Shown: one piece after another, positions 8,298-16,478 of the stretch | Numbering within the stretch: the first letter of the stretch is position 1 | Layout of the letters: each line of letters begins with the position of its first letter | NCBI GenBank assembly: GCA_966211955.1 | Contig: CBIHOF010000002.1 | Coordinates: 186,001 to 250,000 of the forward strand | DNA: 64,000 nt | Source of the DNA: Albitalea sp966211955 | GTDB taxonomy: Bacteria; Pseudomonadota; Gammaproteobacteria; Burkholderiales; Burkholderiaceae_C | Direction of reading: 5' to 3' | Notes under the pieces: model-generated | What the model saw: only the letters and a program-made list of their open reading frames with translations | What the model was told of the DNA's origin: nothing | Database searches by the model: none | Position numbers and translations under genes: made by a program

Positions 8298-9589
8298 CGG
8301 CCGCCAACCCGGCCTGGACGCTGCTGGCCGTCGATGACGAGCCGAACATCCTGGCCGCGCTGCGGCGGCTGTTCCGCGCCACGGGCTGGCGCATCCTGAC
8401 GGCCGGGCACGCCGAAGAGGCGCTGGCCTTGCTCGCCAAGGAGCCTGTCGATGCGGTGCTGTCGGACATGCGCATGCCGGGCATGGACGGTGTGCAGTTC
8501 CTCGAGCGCGTCAGTCGAGGCTGGCCGCGCACCGCAAGGCTGTTGCTGACGGGCCAGGCCGACCTGGGCTCGACGATCGCCGCCATCAACCGCGGCCGGC
8601 TGCACCGCTACATCACCAAACCCTGGAACGACGACGAGCTACTGCTGACGCTGCGCCAGGTCGAGCAGGGCCAGCAGCTCGAGACCGAGAAGCAGGCGCT
8701 GGAGCGCCTGACGCACCAGCAGAACGACGAGCTGAAGGCGCTGAATGCGGGGCTGGAGACCCGCGTCGCGCTGCGCACCGAGGAGCTGGCTGCGGCCAAC
8801 GACAGGCTCAAGCGCAACTACCTCACCTCGATCAAGGCTTTCACCGCGCTGATTGAACTGCGTGGCAGTGCCCAGGTCGGACACGCGCGCCAGGTCGCCG
8901 ACCTGACGCGGCGCATTGGGCAGGCGATGACGCTGGATGCCGGCACCGCACACGATCTGCCGATTGCCGCGCTGCTGCACGACATCGGCCACATCGGCCT
9001 CAGCGACGCGGTGCTGGCGCGTCCGGTGAACCGGCTCGACCGCGACGAACTGCAGCGCCACCGGCTGCACCCGGTGCTCGGCGAGCAGGCCTTGCTGGCC
9101 AGCGATGACATGCAGGGTGTCGCGCCGCTGATCCGCGGCCACCACGAGCGCTGGGACGGGCAAGGTTTCCCCGATGGCTTGCGCGGTGCTGCGATCCCGC
9201 TGGGTGCCCGCATCCTGGCGGTGGCCGACGCCTTCGAGGACTTGCGCAGCGGTCGCATCGACGGCCAGGCGCTGAGCCCGCTCGATGCCCGCCGCACGGT
9301 GCTCGCCGGGCGCGGCACTCAGTTCGACCCGACCGTCGTCGATGCTTTCGCAAGCCTGTTCTCGGCCTCACCACCCAAGCCGACCGTGCCGGCGCTGCGC
9401 CTGCGCACGGCGGATCTGCGGGCCGGCCAAACCTTGGCGCAGGATTTCGTATCGCCCGAAGGCGTGCTGCTGCTGTCGGCTGGCCAGCGGCTGAACGATG
9501 ATCTGATCTGCCGCATCTGTACCTTCGAGCGCAAGCATGGCCTGGCGCTGATATTGGCCGTGCAGGTGCCGATGGAGACTTCCCGGTGA
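8294..9589 (+). CDS. Response regulator with REC and HD-GYP domains
   Basis: 431 residues. The receiver covers about 8-125, with acidic pair D14/D15, phospho-acceptor D58 (LSDMRMPGMDG) and K109 (ITKPW). A coiled coil spans 125-175. The HD-GYP domain follows, with HD at 229-230 (LLHDIGHIGL) and the second signature HHERWDGQGFPDGL at 283-296. HD-GYP enzymes hydrolyse c-di-GMP using a bi- or trinuclear iron site. Here GYP reads GFP and the usual Lys after HDIG is His, so activity is likely but not certain. The last ~100 residues look like a small extra domain. It starts in the ATGA overlap with the kinase gene. Confidence 0.9.
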   Translation: MTAANPAWTLLAVDDEPNILAALRRLFRATGWRILTAGHAEEALALLAKEPVDAVLSDMRMPGMDGVQFLERVSRGWPRTARLLLTGQADLGSTIAAINRGRLHRYITKPWNDDELLLTLRQVEQGQQLETEKQALERLTHQQNDELKALNAGLETRVALRTEELAAANDRLKRNYLTSIKAFTALIELRGSAQVGHARQVADLTRRIGQAMTLDAGTAHDLPIAALLHDIGHIGLSDAVLARPVNRLDRDELQRHRLHPVLGEQALLASDDMQGVAPLIRGHHERWDGQGFPDGLRGAAIPLGARILAVADAFEDLRSGRIDGQALSPLDARRTVLAGRGTQFDPTVVDAFASLFSASPPKPTVPALRLRTADLRAGQTLAQDFVSPEGVLLLSAGQRLNDDLICRICTFERKHGLALILAVQVPMETSR

Positions 9590-10101
9590 AGCGCCTGCTG
9601 ATCGTCGACGACGAGACGCCGGTGCTGCACGCCCTGCGCCGTGTGTTGCAACGGCACTTCGCACCGCAGCAGCTCGGTGTGGAGATTTGCGCCGATCCGC
9701 TGCAGGCCCTGCAGCGCCTGCAGCAGGCGCGCTTCGACGTGCTGATCAGCGACTACCGAATGCCGCGGTTGGACGGCGTGTCGCTGCTGGCCCACGCCAG
9801 GGAGCTGGACCCGCGCACGGTGCGCATGATGCTCAGCGCCGCGGCCGATTTCGGCACCGTTCTGGCAGCGGTGAATCGGGCCGGGATCTTCCGCTACATC
9901 CCGAAGCCGTGGAACGAACCGCAGCTGCTGGCCGATCTGCGTGCCGCGCTCGCCTTCGACCCCTGTGCCACCCCGACCGCCGCCGAACTGGAGCAGCGCC
10001 GGCTCGAGGCGCTGGAGCCGGGCATCACGCAGGTCGAGTGGGGCCCGAACGGAGAGGTGCTGATGCCAGGCCACCTGCCGACGCGCCCGAGCGAGTTGTG
10101 A
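9586..10101 (+). CDS. Single-domain response regulator
   Basis: 171 residues: a receiver domain (about 1-125) with D8/D9, phospho-acceptor D56 in LISDYRMPRLDG and K108 in YIPKPW, then a short tail that is not a recognised output domain. The GTG start overlaps the previous stop (GTGA) and makes this the last gene of the coupled operon. A stand-alone receiver next to a kinase with two other receivers may act as a phosphate sink or shuttle. No DNA-binding domain is encoded in the operon, so the output is probably enzymatic or protein-protein. Confidence 0.88.
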   Translation: MKRLLIVDDETPVLHALRRVLQRHFAPQQLGVEICADPLQALQRLQQARFDVLISDYRMPRLDGVSLLAHARELDPRTVRMMLSAAADFGTVLAAVNRAGIFRYIPKPWNEPQLLADLRAALAFDPCATPTAAELEQRRLEALEPGITQVEWGPNGEVLMPGHLPTRPSEL

Positions 10102-10307
10102 GCCAGCCCCAGTGTAGGCGTCGCAACCATCGCCGAGCTGTCTCGCAGCGGCACCGAGGGACTTCCACCAGACGGCAGCTCGCGTGCGTTGCCGCCAGGG
10201 CCGTCAAGCCCGTGGTGCCGGAGCGGTGACGCCTTCGACGCGTAGAAGAGGTCGGCACACATTGCCAGGGCGCAGAATGCACCGCAACCACCCGCACGGA
10301 GAGCGCC

Positions 10308-10826
10308 ATGACGTCCCCTCGTCGAAGCCCAGTCCCGTTGCTCCAGGAAACGCGCGAGCATTGGCCGCTGATGAACCACTACGAGCGCTTCGAGCACGTG
10401 GTCGCATTCATCCTGAGCCTGATCATCGCGGTGGTCATCGCGCTCGCCATGCTTCAGTTGCTCGCGCGCGTGGTGCCAGTGTTGCTGAGCGGCGCGATCG
10501 ATCCGCTCGATCAGGAGGTTTTCCAAGGCTTGTTCGGGATGATCATGACCTTGCTGATCGCGCTCGAATTCAAACATTCCATCATTCGCGTGGCGATGCG
10601 CCGCGAGAGCATCGTGCAGGTCAAGACCGTGGTACTGATCGCGTTGTTGGCCCTGTCAAGAAAGTTCATCATTCTGGACAGCAAGGCCACCGCAGCGGAG
10701 ACCATTGCCGCCTTGGCACTCGCCACGCTGGTTCTGGGCATCGTCTACTGGCTGCTGCGCGATCGGGAGGATCGCCTGCCAAAGACCCATGGCACGGGGC
10801 CGGGAGACGGGCTGGGAGGCGGGTGA
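10308..10826 (+). CDS. PsiE-like inner membrane protein
   Basis: 172 residues with about four membrane helices (about 30-55, 70-90, 103-122 and 133-150). The pattern HYERFEHVVAFILSLIIAVVIAL, LEFKHSI and VLIALLALSRKFIILD fits the PsiE (phosphate-starvation-inducible E) family; the His-containing loop and the RKFIILD segment are typical. Its biochemical role is not known even in E. coli. GGAGAG precedes the ATG. I see no clear Pho box upstream in 10102-10307, which otherwise holds nothing I can identify. It converges on the cytochrome gene. Confidence 0.75.
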   Translation: MTSPRRSPVPLLQETREHWPLMNHYERFEHVVAFILSLIIAVVIALAMLQLLARVVPVLLSGAIDPLDQEVFQGLFGMIMTLLIALEFKHSIIRVAMRRESIVQVKTVVLIALLALSRKFIILDSKATAAETIAALALATLVLGIVYWLLRDREDRLPKTHGTGPGDGLGGG

Positions 10827-10927
10827 CGGAGTCAAGTGCTGCTCCACAACACACATCAGGCGGCTCTCGGCGCTCGTGCCCGGACAGCGTCCGCGAGCTC
10901 ATCGGCGCGGAGGGTCACCGCTGGGAG

Positions 10928-10950
10928 GCGACTCTGCGGTGCGGAGTCGC
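10928..10950. terminator. Stem-loop between convergent genes
   Basis: Perfect 7-bp arms GCGACTC and GAGTCGC flank a 9-base loop, between the stop codons of the PsiE-like gene and the convergent cytochrome gene. There is no T-run, so it may only slow polymerase or protect 3' ends. Confidence 0.35.
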
Positions 10951-10997
10951 GCACGTTGCAGGACCGCACTGCGTCGAAAGGACCTGGTGCTGCCGCT

Positions 10998-12281
10998 TCA
11001 GGGGACCCTCAGCACGTCCAGCGCCGAGACCGGTGCAGCGGAGTTGCCCCAGGACTGCCGTATGAACGTGGCGACTGCGGCCATCTCGTCATTGTTCAGC
11101 ACCTGCCCATGCGGCGGCATGCCGAAAGGCTGGCGGTTGCCCGCCGTGGTCGGCATGAAGCCACCCTGCCGAATCATCTGCACGACGTTGATGTGCGACG
11201 CGAGGGTGACCGCGCGGTTGCCGGCAAGCGCGGGGTACATCCCTGACGCACCTTGTCCCCGGTCGCCATGACAGGCAGTGCAATGCTGCTCATAGACCTT
11301 CGTGCCGGCGGCCATCACCTCCGCATCGGCGCGCCTGGGCTCTGCAGGCGGCTCTTCATTGACGGGGATCGATGCCAGGTAGCGAGCCATGGCGTCGAGA
11401 TCGGGGTCGGTCAGGTATTGGGTGCTGCTGAACACGACTTCGGCCATTGGTCCGGAGACGGACGCGTGTGCCGACACGCCGTCCTTGAGCAGGCTGACGA
11501 CCTGTTCCCGGGACCAGCGCTGAACACCCGCTTCGTCAGGTGATGCGAGGGATGGCGCGTACCAGCTGGCGTCGGGCATCAGGCCACCGGCGAACTTCGC
11601 GTTCAGGCGGGTGCCACCGAGGACGTCGCGGCCCGAGTGGCAGGCTGCGCAGTGGCCCAGGCCCTGGGTCAGATACTTGCCGCGGTTCCACTCCGCGCTC
11701 TGCCCGGCTTCAGGCTCGAACCCACCCGGTCGGAAGTACAGCGCCCGCCAGACGGCAAGCGCCGCCTGCGTGCCGTACGGAAAGCGCAGTGCGTGCGGTG
11801 CGTTGGCCCTTTCGACCGCCGGCACGGACCGGAGGAACGCGTACAGGGCGTCCGAGTCCTCACGCGAAGCGTGCGTGAAGCTGGGATACGGAAAGGCCGG
11901 GACCAAGAGGCGGCCGTCCTTCGAGCGTCCATGGTGCAGGCTTCGCCAGAAATCGCCTGCCGACCAGTTGCCGATGCCGGTTTTGGCGTCGGGCGTGATG
12001 TTCGGCGCGACGACGACGCCGAATGGCGTCTCTACCCCGCGTCCGCCGGCGAATTCGGCGCCACCGGTCTCCGTGTGGCAGCCCCAGCAGTTGCCGGCCC
12101 GCGCCAGGTAGGCCCCGCGTTCGATGAGGTCCGGCGAAGCCGGCGTGGCGGGGACGCCGGCCTCCAGCGGGGACTCGCCTCGAACATTCAACCAGGCCAC
12201 CCAGGCAGCCAGCATGACGGCCAGGACCAGCACGAGGGCGCCGGTGCGCCCTGCCAACTTGCGCAAGTTGACCCTGTTCAT
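10998..12281 (-). CDS. Membrane-anchored triheme c-type cytochrome (alcohol dehydrogenase cytochrome subunit type)
   Basis: 427 residues. An N-terminal hydrophobic helix (about 13-32) is followed by three covalent heme sites: CWGCH at 65-69, CAACH in the middle and CTACH near the C-terminus. Three cytochrome c domains in this order, with NCWGCHT and NITPD near the first heme, are characteristic of the cytochrome subunit that passes electrons from membrane dehydrogenases (alcohol, gluconate, sorbose types) to quinone or oxidases. No partner dehydrogenase is encoded nearby. The ATG at 12281 lies in an ATGA overlap with the upstream cytochrome stop and has a GGGAG sequence before it, so I prefer it to the ATG at 12299. 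Confidence 0.85.
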   Translation of the reverse strand: MNRVNLRKLAGRTGALVLVLAVMLAAWVAWLNVRGESPLEAGVPATPASPDLIERGAYLARAGNCWGCHTETGGAEFAGGRGVETPFGVVVAPNITPDAKTGIGNWSAGDFWRSLHHGRSKDGRLLVPAFPYPSFTHASREDSDALYAFLRSVPAVERANAPHALRFPYGTQAALAVWRALYFRPGGFEPEAGQSAEWNRGKYLTQGLGHCAACHSGRDVLGGTRLNAKFAGGLMPDASWYAPSLASPDEAGVQRWSREQVVSLLKDGVSAHASVSGPMAEVVFSSTQYLTDPDLDAMARYLASIPVNEEPPAEPRRADAEVMAAGTKVYEQHCTACHGDRGQGASGMYPALAGNRAVTLASHINVVQMIRQGGFMPTTAGNRQPFGMPPHGQVLNNDEMAAVATFIRQSWGNSAAPVSALDVLRVP

Positions 12282-13003
12282 TCGTTGCCGCTCCCGCAAT
12301 GGACGGGCAACGGCTGCGCGGAACCGACTTCCGGCTTCGTTCCCGTCGGCAGGCTCTGTGCTGAAAGCCAGCGAGCGACGGCACTCACTTCTTCATTGGT
12401 AAGCCGCTTGGCGACGTCGGCCATGCAGTCCGGTACAGCCGCGGCACGCAAACCGGTGCGCCACGCGCCGAGCTGAGCGATCAGGTAGTCGGCGGGCAGC
12501 GTCAGCAGGCCGGGCATCGCGGGCAGACGTCCGGCCATGCTGCTGCCGTGGCACGAGGCGCACGCCGGGATCTGGCGTTCCGGCACCCCCTTGAAGACCA
12601 ACTGCTCGGCGGTTTGCTGCTGCCGGGCGGACATGCCGTGCGCCGGAGCAGCCGGATTCGGTAGATCGAGAGCGGAGAAGTACCTGGCGATGTCACGCAG
12701 GTAGTCATCGGACATGTGTTGCGTCAGGTGGCTCATCGCCTGGTTGCGCCGGCGGCCTTCCCTGAAGTTCTTCAGCTGATTGAAAAGGTAGCCCTCGGGC
12801 TTGCCGGCGATGCGGGGGAAGTAGCCCGTGTTGGTGGCGCGGCCCTCCTTCCCATGGCACATGACACACGCTTGCATGCGTTGCGCCATCGTGTCGCGCA
12901 CCGCCGCGGTCGTGCCCGACACCGCTGGGATTGACTGGGCTTGCACCCCGGCCGAAAGGGCAGCCAGGCTGGCCGTCAAGAGGAAGTTGATGAGGAATCT
13001 CAT
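12278..13003 (-). CDS. Diheme cytochrome c (c4-like), periplasmic
   Basis: 241 residues counted from ATG 13003, starting with a signal peptide (MRFLINFLLTASLAALSAGVQA). Two heme sites, CVMCHG and CASCHG, sit in two similar ~90-residue halves, each with the c4-type phrase YLFNQLKNFREGRR or YLIAQLGAWRTG. Cytochrome c4 carries electrons to terminal oxidases. The gene precedes and overlaps the triheme cytochrome gene by four bases, so the two probably form one electron chain. An in-frame ATG at 13039 would put extra residues before the signal peptide and is less likely. Confidence 0.85.
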   Translation of the reverse strand: MRFLINFLLTASLAALSAGVQAQSIPAVSGTTAAVRDTMAQRMQACVMCHGKEGRATNTGYFPRIAGKPEGYLFNQLKNFREGRRRNQAMSHLTQHMSDDYLRDIARYFSALDLPNPAAPAHGMSARQQQTAEQLVFKGVPERQIPACASCHGSSMAGRLPAMPGLLTLPADYLIAQLGAWRTGLRAAAVPDCMADVAKRLTNEEVSAVARWLSAQSLPTGTKPEVGSAQPLPVHCGSGNE

Positions 13004-13048
13004 ATCCAGGGAAGGCCAGCCGAGCTGGCCGCATGGCAAGGAAGGTTC

Positions 13049-13240
13049 CTAGGTGCCGAGTGAGTGCACAGCCAGGTGGGCCAGCCCGTACAACGTCATG
13101 CCGAACACGGCAGCCAAGGCGATCGCGGCGGCAACCAAGACCAGCGGTTTGGCCTTGGTGAGTTCATCGCCAGCGGCGGCGCTGCGCCGAACACCGAAGC
13201 AGCTCCATAACACTGTCCGCACGTAGCCCAGAGTTCCCAT
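13049..13240 (-). CDS. DUF2970 small membrane protein
   Basis: 63 residues with one C-terminal membrane helix (about 33-56). The VLWSCFGVRRSAAAGDEL segment followed by a Pro and the hydrophobic stretch matches the short DUF2970 family of Proteobacteria, which is usually found near respiratory or cytochrome genes. The function is unknown. GAGG lies about six bases before the ATG. It is 45 bases upstream of the c4-like gene on the same strand, so co-transcription is likely. Confidence 0.65.
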   Translation of the reverse strand: MGTLGYVRTVLWSCFGVRRSAAAGDELTKAKPLVLVAAAIALAAVFGMTLYGLAHLAVHSLGT

Positions 13241-13371
13241 CCTGTGCCTCTGCCTTTCCGGTATTGAGTGTGCCCAAGCCAGACCCGGAGCACCAGGCTC
13301 AGTTGCTGCAGAAAACTACGGATCAGATTCGGTATAGCGGAAGCAACACCCTATATGTTGGCAGGGCAGTA

Positions 13372-13382
13372 CAGTCTGACTG
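13372..13382. promoter_or_regulatory. Short palindrome upstream of the second MocR gene
   Basis: CAGTCTGACTG is a perfect 11-base palindrome 55 bases before the MocR start, in a stretch (about 13310-13437) that is AT-richer than its surroundings. MocR/GntR proteins commonly bind repeats in their own upstream region, so this is a candidate operator. The divergent cytochrome/DUF2970 genes share this region. Confidence 0.3.
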
Positions 13383-13437
13383 GCGTTCAGAAATTGGCAT
13401 ATCAGATGCAGCTCCACGGGCGCAAGCGCACTTTCCT

Positions 13438-14847
13438 ATGAAGCGATACGAGACCCTGGCGGACGAGGTCGCAGCGTCCATCGCCAGCGGTCAGCTGCAA
13501 CCGGGCCAACGCGTGCCGTCGGTCCGCGAAACCAGCCGCAGTCGCGGCGTCAGCCCGTCGACGGTGTTCGAGGCGTACTACCTGCTGGAAGCGCGGGGGC
13601 TGATCGAGGCGCGGCCGAGGTCCGGCTATTTCGTCAGTCATGCGGTCGCCAAGCCACCCGAACCGGACATCTCCGCGCCAGTGACGGACGAGCGGGCCGT
13701 GGAAGTCACTGAACTCGTGTTCGAGGTGCTCGGCCTCGCCAGGAACAAGGCGGTCGTGCCGCTCGGATCTGCATTCCCCAGTCCCACGCTGTTCCCATTG
13801 CCCAAGCTGGCACTGGCCCTGGGCAAAGCTGTCCGACGACTCGATCCGTGGCGCACGGTCGAGGACTTGTCGCCGGGAAGCGCAGCCCTGCGACGCCAGA
13901 TCGGCCTGCGCTACCTTGCGATGGGATGCGGTGTCGACACCGACGAGCTGGTCATCACCAACGGCGCGATGGAGGCGTTGAACCTGTGCCTGGAAGCGGT
14001 GACCCAGCCGGGAGATCTGGTGGCCGTGGAGTCCCCGACCTTCTATGCGGCACTGCAGGCACTGGAGCGGCACAGCTTGCGAGCCGTGGAGATTGCAACC
14101 CATCCACGCCACGGCGTGGATGTGTCAGCGCTGGCCTCGGTACTTGAGCGCCACCCGGTGAAGGCCTGCTGGCTGATGCCGAACTTCCAGAACCCGCTGG
14201 GCAGCCTGATGCCAGACAGCTCGAAGCAGCACCTGGTGCAACTGCTGGCCGAACACCAGGTGCCGCTCATCGAGGACGACGTGTACGGCGAGTTGTACTT
14301 CGGACCCCACAAGCCGAAACCCGCCAAGGCCTGGGACCGTTGCGGCCTGGTAATGCATTGCAGTTCGTTCTCGAAGTCGCTGGCGCCAGGGTACCGCGTG
14401 GGGTGGGCTGCGGCAGGCAGATTCGGCAAGGACGTTGCCAGACGTAAGCTGATGCACTCGCTTGCAGCGTCACTGCCATCGCAAGAAGGCCTGAGCGAGT
14501 ATCTACAACATGGGGGTTATGATCGACACCTGCGGCAGTTGCGCGCCACCTTGGCCCAGCATCGGGACGTCGTCCTGCGCGCCATCGACAAGTGCTTTCC
14601 GGCGGGCACGAAGGTCACGCAGCCGGGGGGCGGCTACTTCGTGTGGGTTGAACTTCCGGAAACCGTCGACGCGCTGGAAATGCACCGGTTGGCGTTGTCT
14701 CATGCCATCAGCCTCGCACCCGGACACTTGTTCTCGGCTGACAGGCGGTACCGGCACCACGTCAGGCTCAACTTCGGGCATCCAGACAACCAAGGCATTG
14801 AAGGTGCGCTTCACACCATCGGGCAGATTGCGAAGGCACTGGCTTAA
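13438..14847 (+). CDS. MocR/PdxR-type regulator, paralogue of the one at 1939
   Basis: 469 residues from ATG 13438. Winged helix about 1-70 (MKRYETLADEVAASIASGQLQPGQRVPSVRE, SPSTVFEAYYLLEARGL), then the aminotransferase fold with PLP lysine K313 in CSSFSKSLAPGYRVGW. The frame is open back to 13264, but that stretch has none of the protein's character, and the sister protein begins at the equivalent point. Long identical blocks are shared with 1939-3405 (FQNPLGSLMP, LIEDDVY, GYFVWVELP, ISLAPG). It is divergent from the DUF2970/cytochrome genes, which are therefore the first candidates for its targets. Confidence 0.88.
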   Translation: MKRYETLADEVAASIASGQLQPGQRVPSVRETSRSRGVSPSTVFEAYYLLEARGLIEARPRSGYFVSHAVAKPPEPDISAPVTDERAVEVTELVFEVLGLARNKAVVPLGSAFPSPTLFPLPKLALALGKAVRRLDPWRTVEDLSPGSAALRRQIGLRYLAMGCGVDTDELVITNGAMEALNLCLEAVTQPGDLVAVESPTFYAALQALERHSLRAVEIATHPRHGVDVSALASVLERHPVKACWLMPNFQNPLGSLMPDSSKQHLVQLLAEHQVPLIEDDVYGELYFGPHKPKPAKAWDRCGLVMHCSSFSKSLAPGYRVGWAAAGRFGKDVARRKLMHSLAASLPSQEGLSEYLQHGGYDRHLRQLRATLAQHRDVVLRAIDKCFPAGTKVTQPGGGYFVWVELPETVDALEMHRLALSHAISLAPGHLFSADRRYRHHVRLNFGHPDNQGIEGALHTIGQIAKALA

Positions 14848-15089
14848 ATGCTCGGCCTTCGCGTCGCCTTGCGGGCATGGCCTTGGTCGGGTTCCATGGC
14901 TCGGCCTGCCGTGCCGGCGGCGTCGTCTGTAGGCCAGGGACCTTCAAGGTGACCAAACGAGCTTCCATGAAGCGGCCTGTCGCCAACGGCAGCTCGTGGC
15001 CGGTTTCGCCAGTTCGGCCGGCGCCGGACGCGGCGCTGATCCGACGGTCGGTGTGGGAGACCGTCGGCAGACGTTTGAGCCGCCGCCGC

Positions 15090-15314
15090 TTAGTCAAGGT
15101 GACAACCATCCTTGCGGAGCTGCTCGCGGATCCAGTTTTCAACGTCATAGCCGAAGATCTTCAAGCCCTTGATGTTCGCATTCTCGATGATCAAGCCCGA
15201 GAGGTTCACGTTCGTCAGTCTCGCTCCCGATAGATTCACATCTTCGAAGATTGCGTTCGCCAGCGAACAGTTCTTGAACTCGGTGCCGTCCATCCGCTGG
15301 TCCGAGAATTTCAT
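15090..15314 (-). CDS. Small pentapeptide-repeat protein
   Basis: 74 residues. From about residue 8 it follows the A(D/N)LXX five-residue pattern: GTEFKNCSLANAIFEDVNLSGARLTNVNLSGLIIENANIKGLKIF, about nine repeats, which fold as a right-handed quadrilateral beta helix. The C-terminal 20 residues are non-repetitive. The family includes gyrase-protecting DNA mimics, but a protein this short cannot be assigned a role. There is no signal peptide or membrane helix. The gaps on both sides (14848-15089 and 15315-15549) contain no gene that I can support. Confidence 0.75.
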   Translation of the reverse strand: MKFSDQRMDGTEFKNCSLANAIFEDVNLSGARLTNVNLSGLIIENANIKGLKIFGYDVENWIREQLRKDGCHLD

Positions 15315-15549
15315 GGTGTGCCAGTTCCCTTCAAGTAAAGCGCCACTTGACCGTCCGTGCGTGCGGCCGCCTGCGAGATGAAGCTATCAGAAGTGTAGAC
15401 GCCGATAGCGGGCGGGCGAAGGTCGGCTATCGGGTTCGAATCGTTGAGGCGTTGACGGTGAATCGTCTTTTGAGGACGTGACCTCAACGACCTTCAAGCC
15501 AAGGCGGCGGACAACCTTATCGACGGCAGGTTCGGCGAGGGAAGAGAGA

Positions 15550-16251
15550 ATGTGCGCTCACCTATTCCTCACAACCGACCCCATGACCTCCCTGCCCAAG
15601 ACGCCCACATTGCGAATCGACTTCGTGTCGGACGTGGCCTGCCCTTGGTGCGCCGTCGGCTTGAACTCGCTGGAGAAGGCCTTGCACGCGGTCGCGGGCG
15701 AGATCCCGGTCGAGTTGCATTTCCAACCCTTCGAGCTGAATCCGACGATGGCGGCCGAAGGCGCCGACGTGGGCGAATACCTGAAGGCGAAGTACGGCAT
15801 GAGCGACGAGCAACTGGCCCGCAACCGAGCGACCATCCGCGAGCGCGGCGCTGCCGTGGGCTTCGATTTCGGCGATCGGCTGCGGGTTTGGAACACCTTC
15901 GATGCGCACCGCCTGCTGCATTGGGCGGGGTTGCAGAGCGGCGAAGCGCAACGCGCGTTGAAGCACGCAATGCTTCAGGCCTATCACGGCAAGGGACTGA
16001 ACCCATCCGATCCGCAACTGCTTGCACGGCTGGCTGGCGAGGCCGGTCTGGATGCCTTGGAGGCCGTCGCGGTACTTGACGAAGGTCGCTACGCCGAAGA
16101 GGTGCGCGCAGCCGAGGCCGAGTGGCAGCGGGCCGGCATCCAATCGGTGCCCAGCATCGTGATCAACCGACAGCACCTAATCCAGGGCGGCCAGTCGCCC
16201 GAGATCTTCGAGCAGGCGTTGCGGCAGATCGCGGACAGTTCGCTGTCCTGA
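15550..16251 (+). CDS. DsbA-family oxidoreductase, FrnE type
   Basis: 233 residues from ATG 15550. The thioredoxin-fold start LRIDFVSDVACPWCAVG carries the CPWC active site (31-34). The helical insert (LKAKYGMSDEQLARNRATIRERGAAVGFDF), NTFDAHRLLHWA and the C-terminal cis-proline region QSVPSIVINRQHLIQGGQSPE are typical of FrnE-like cytoplasmic DsbA relatives linked to oxidative stress or polyketide pathways. Three starts are possible. GAGGGA about ten bases before 15550 favours it; ATG 15583 gives the tightest fit to the domain, and GTG 15478 is less likely. Confidence 0.88.
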   Translation: MCAHLFLTTDPMTSLPKTPTLRIDFVSDVACPWCAVGLNSLEKALHAVAGEIPVELHFQPFELNPTMAAEGADVGEYLKAKYGMSDEQLARNRATIRERGAAVGFDFGDRLRVWNTFDAHRLLHWAGLQSGEAQRALKHAMLQAYHGKGLNPSDPQLLARLAGEAGLDALEAVAVLDEGRYAEEVRAAEAEWQRAGIQSVPSIVINRQHLIQGGQSPEIFEQALRQIADSSLS

Positions 16252-16478
16252 GAGCTGCCATTCCTGAGCGGCAGGAACTGGCCGCAAGCAGCTTCCAAGC
16301 CGACCACACGCCGTCGGTGCGTTCAGCGATCCCCCGCGCCCACCAACGTCCTCGGCACGCGCCAACCCGCCGAAGCGGCACGCAAAAAGCCGAACACCGC
16401 AAACCCCACCCACCCTTGACCCGCGTGGACAAGTCCCTGTCACCAAGCGCCAATCGCAAGCCCTGTCTTCTTCGAACA

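Noticed and set aside
10102..10307. Possible Pho box for the PsiE-like gene
   Set aside because: I could not find two spaced CTGTCAT-like heptamers; the family name alone does not justify a PhoB site.
14848..15089. Sequence resembling a common intergenic repeat (CAACGGCAGCTCGTGG and neighbouring bases)
   Set aside because: It recalls dispersed betaproteobacterial intergenic sequence, but I cannot define ends or a second copy in the window, so I do not call it a repeat.
15433..15442. GGTTCGAATC, the consensus of a tRNA T-loop
   Set aside because: The flanking five-base stems do not pair, and there is no acceptor stem or anticodon arm around it, so it is not a tRNA or a recognisable tRNA fragment.
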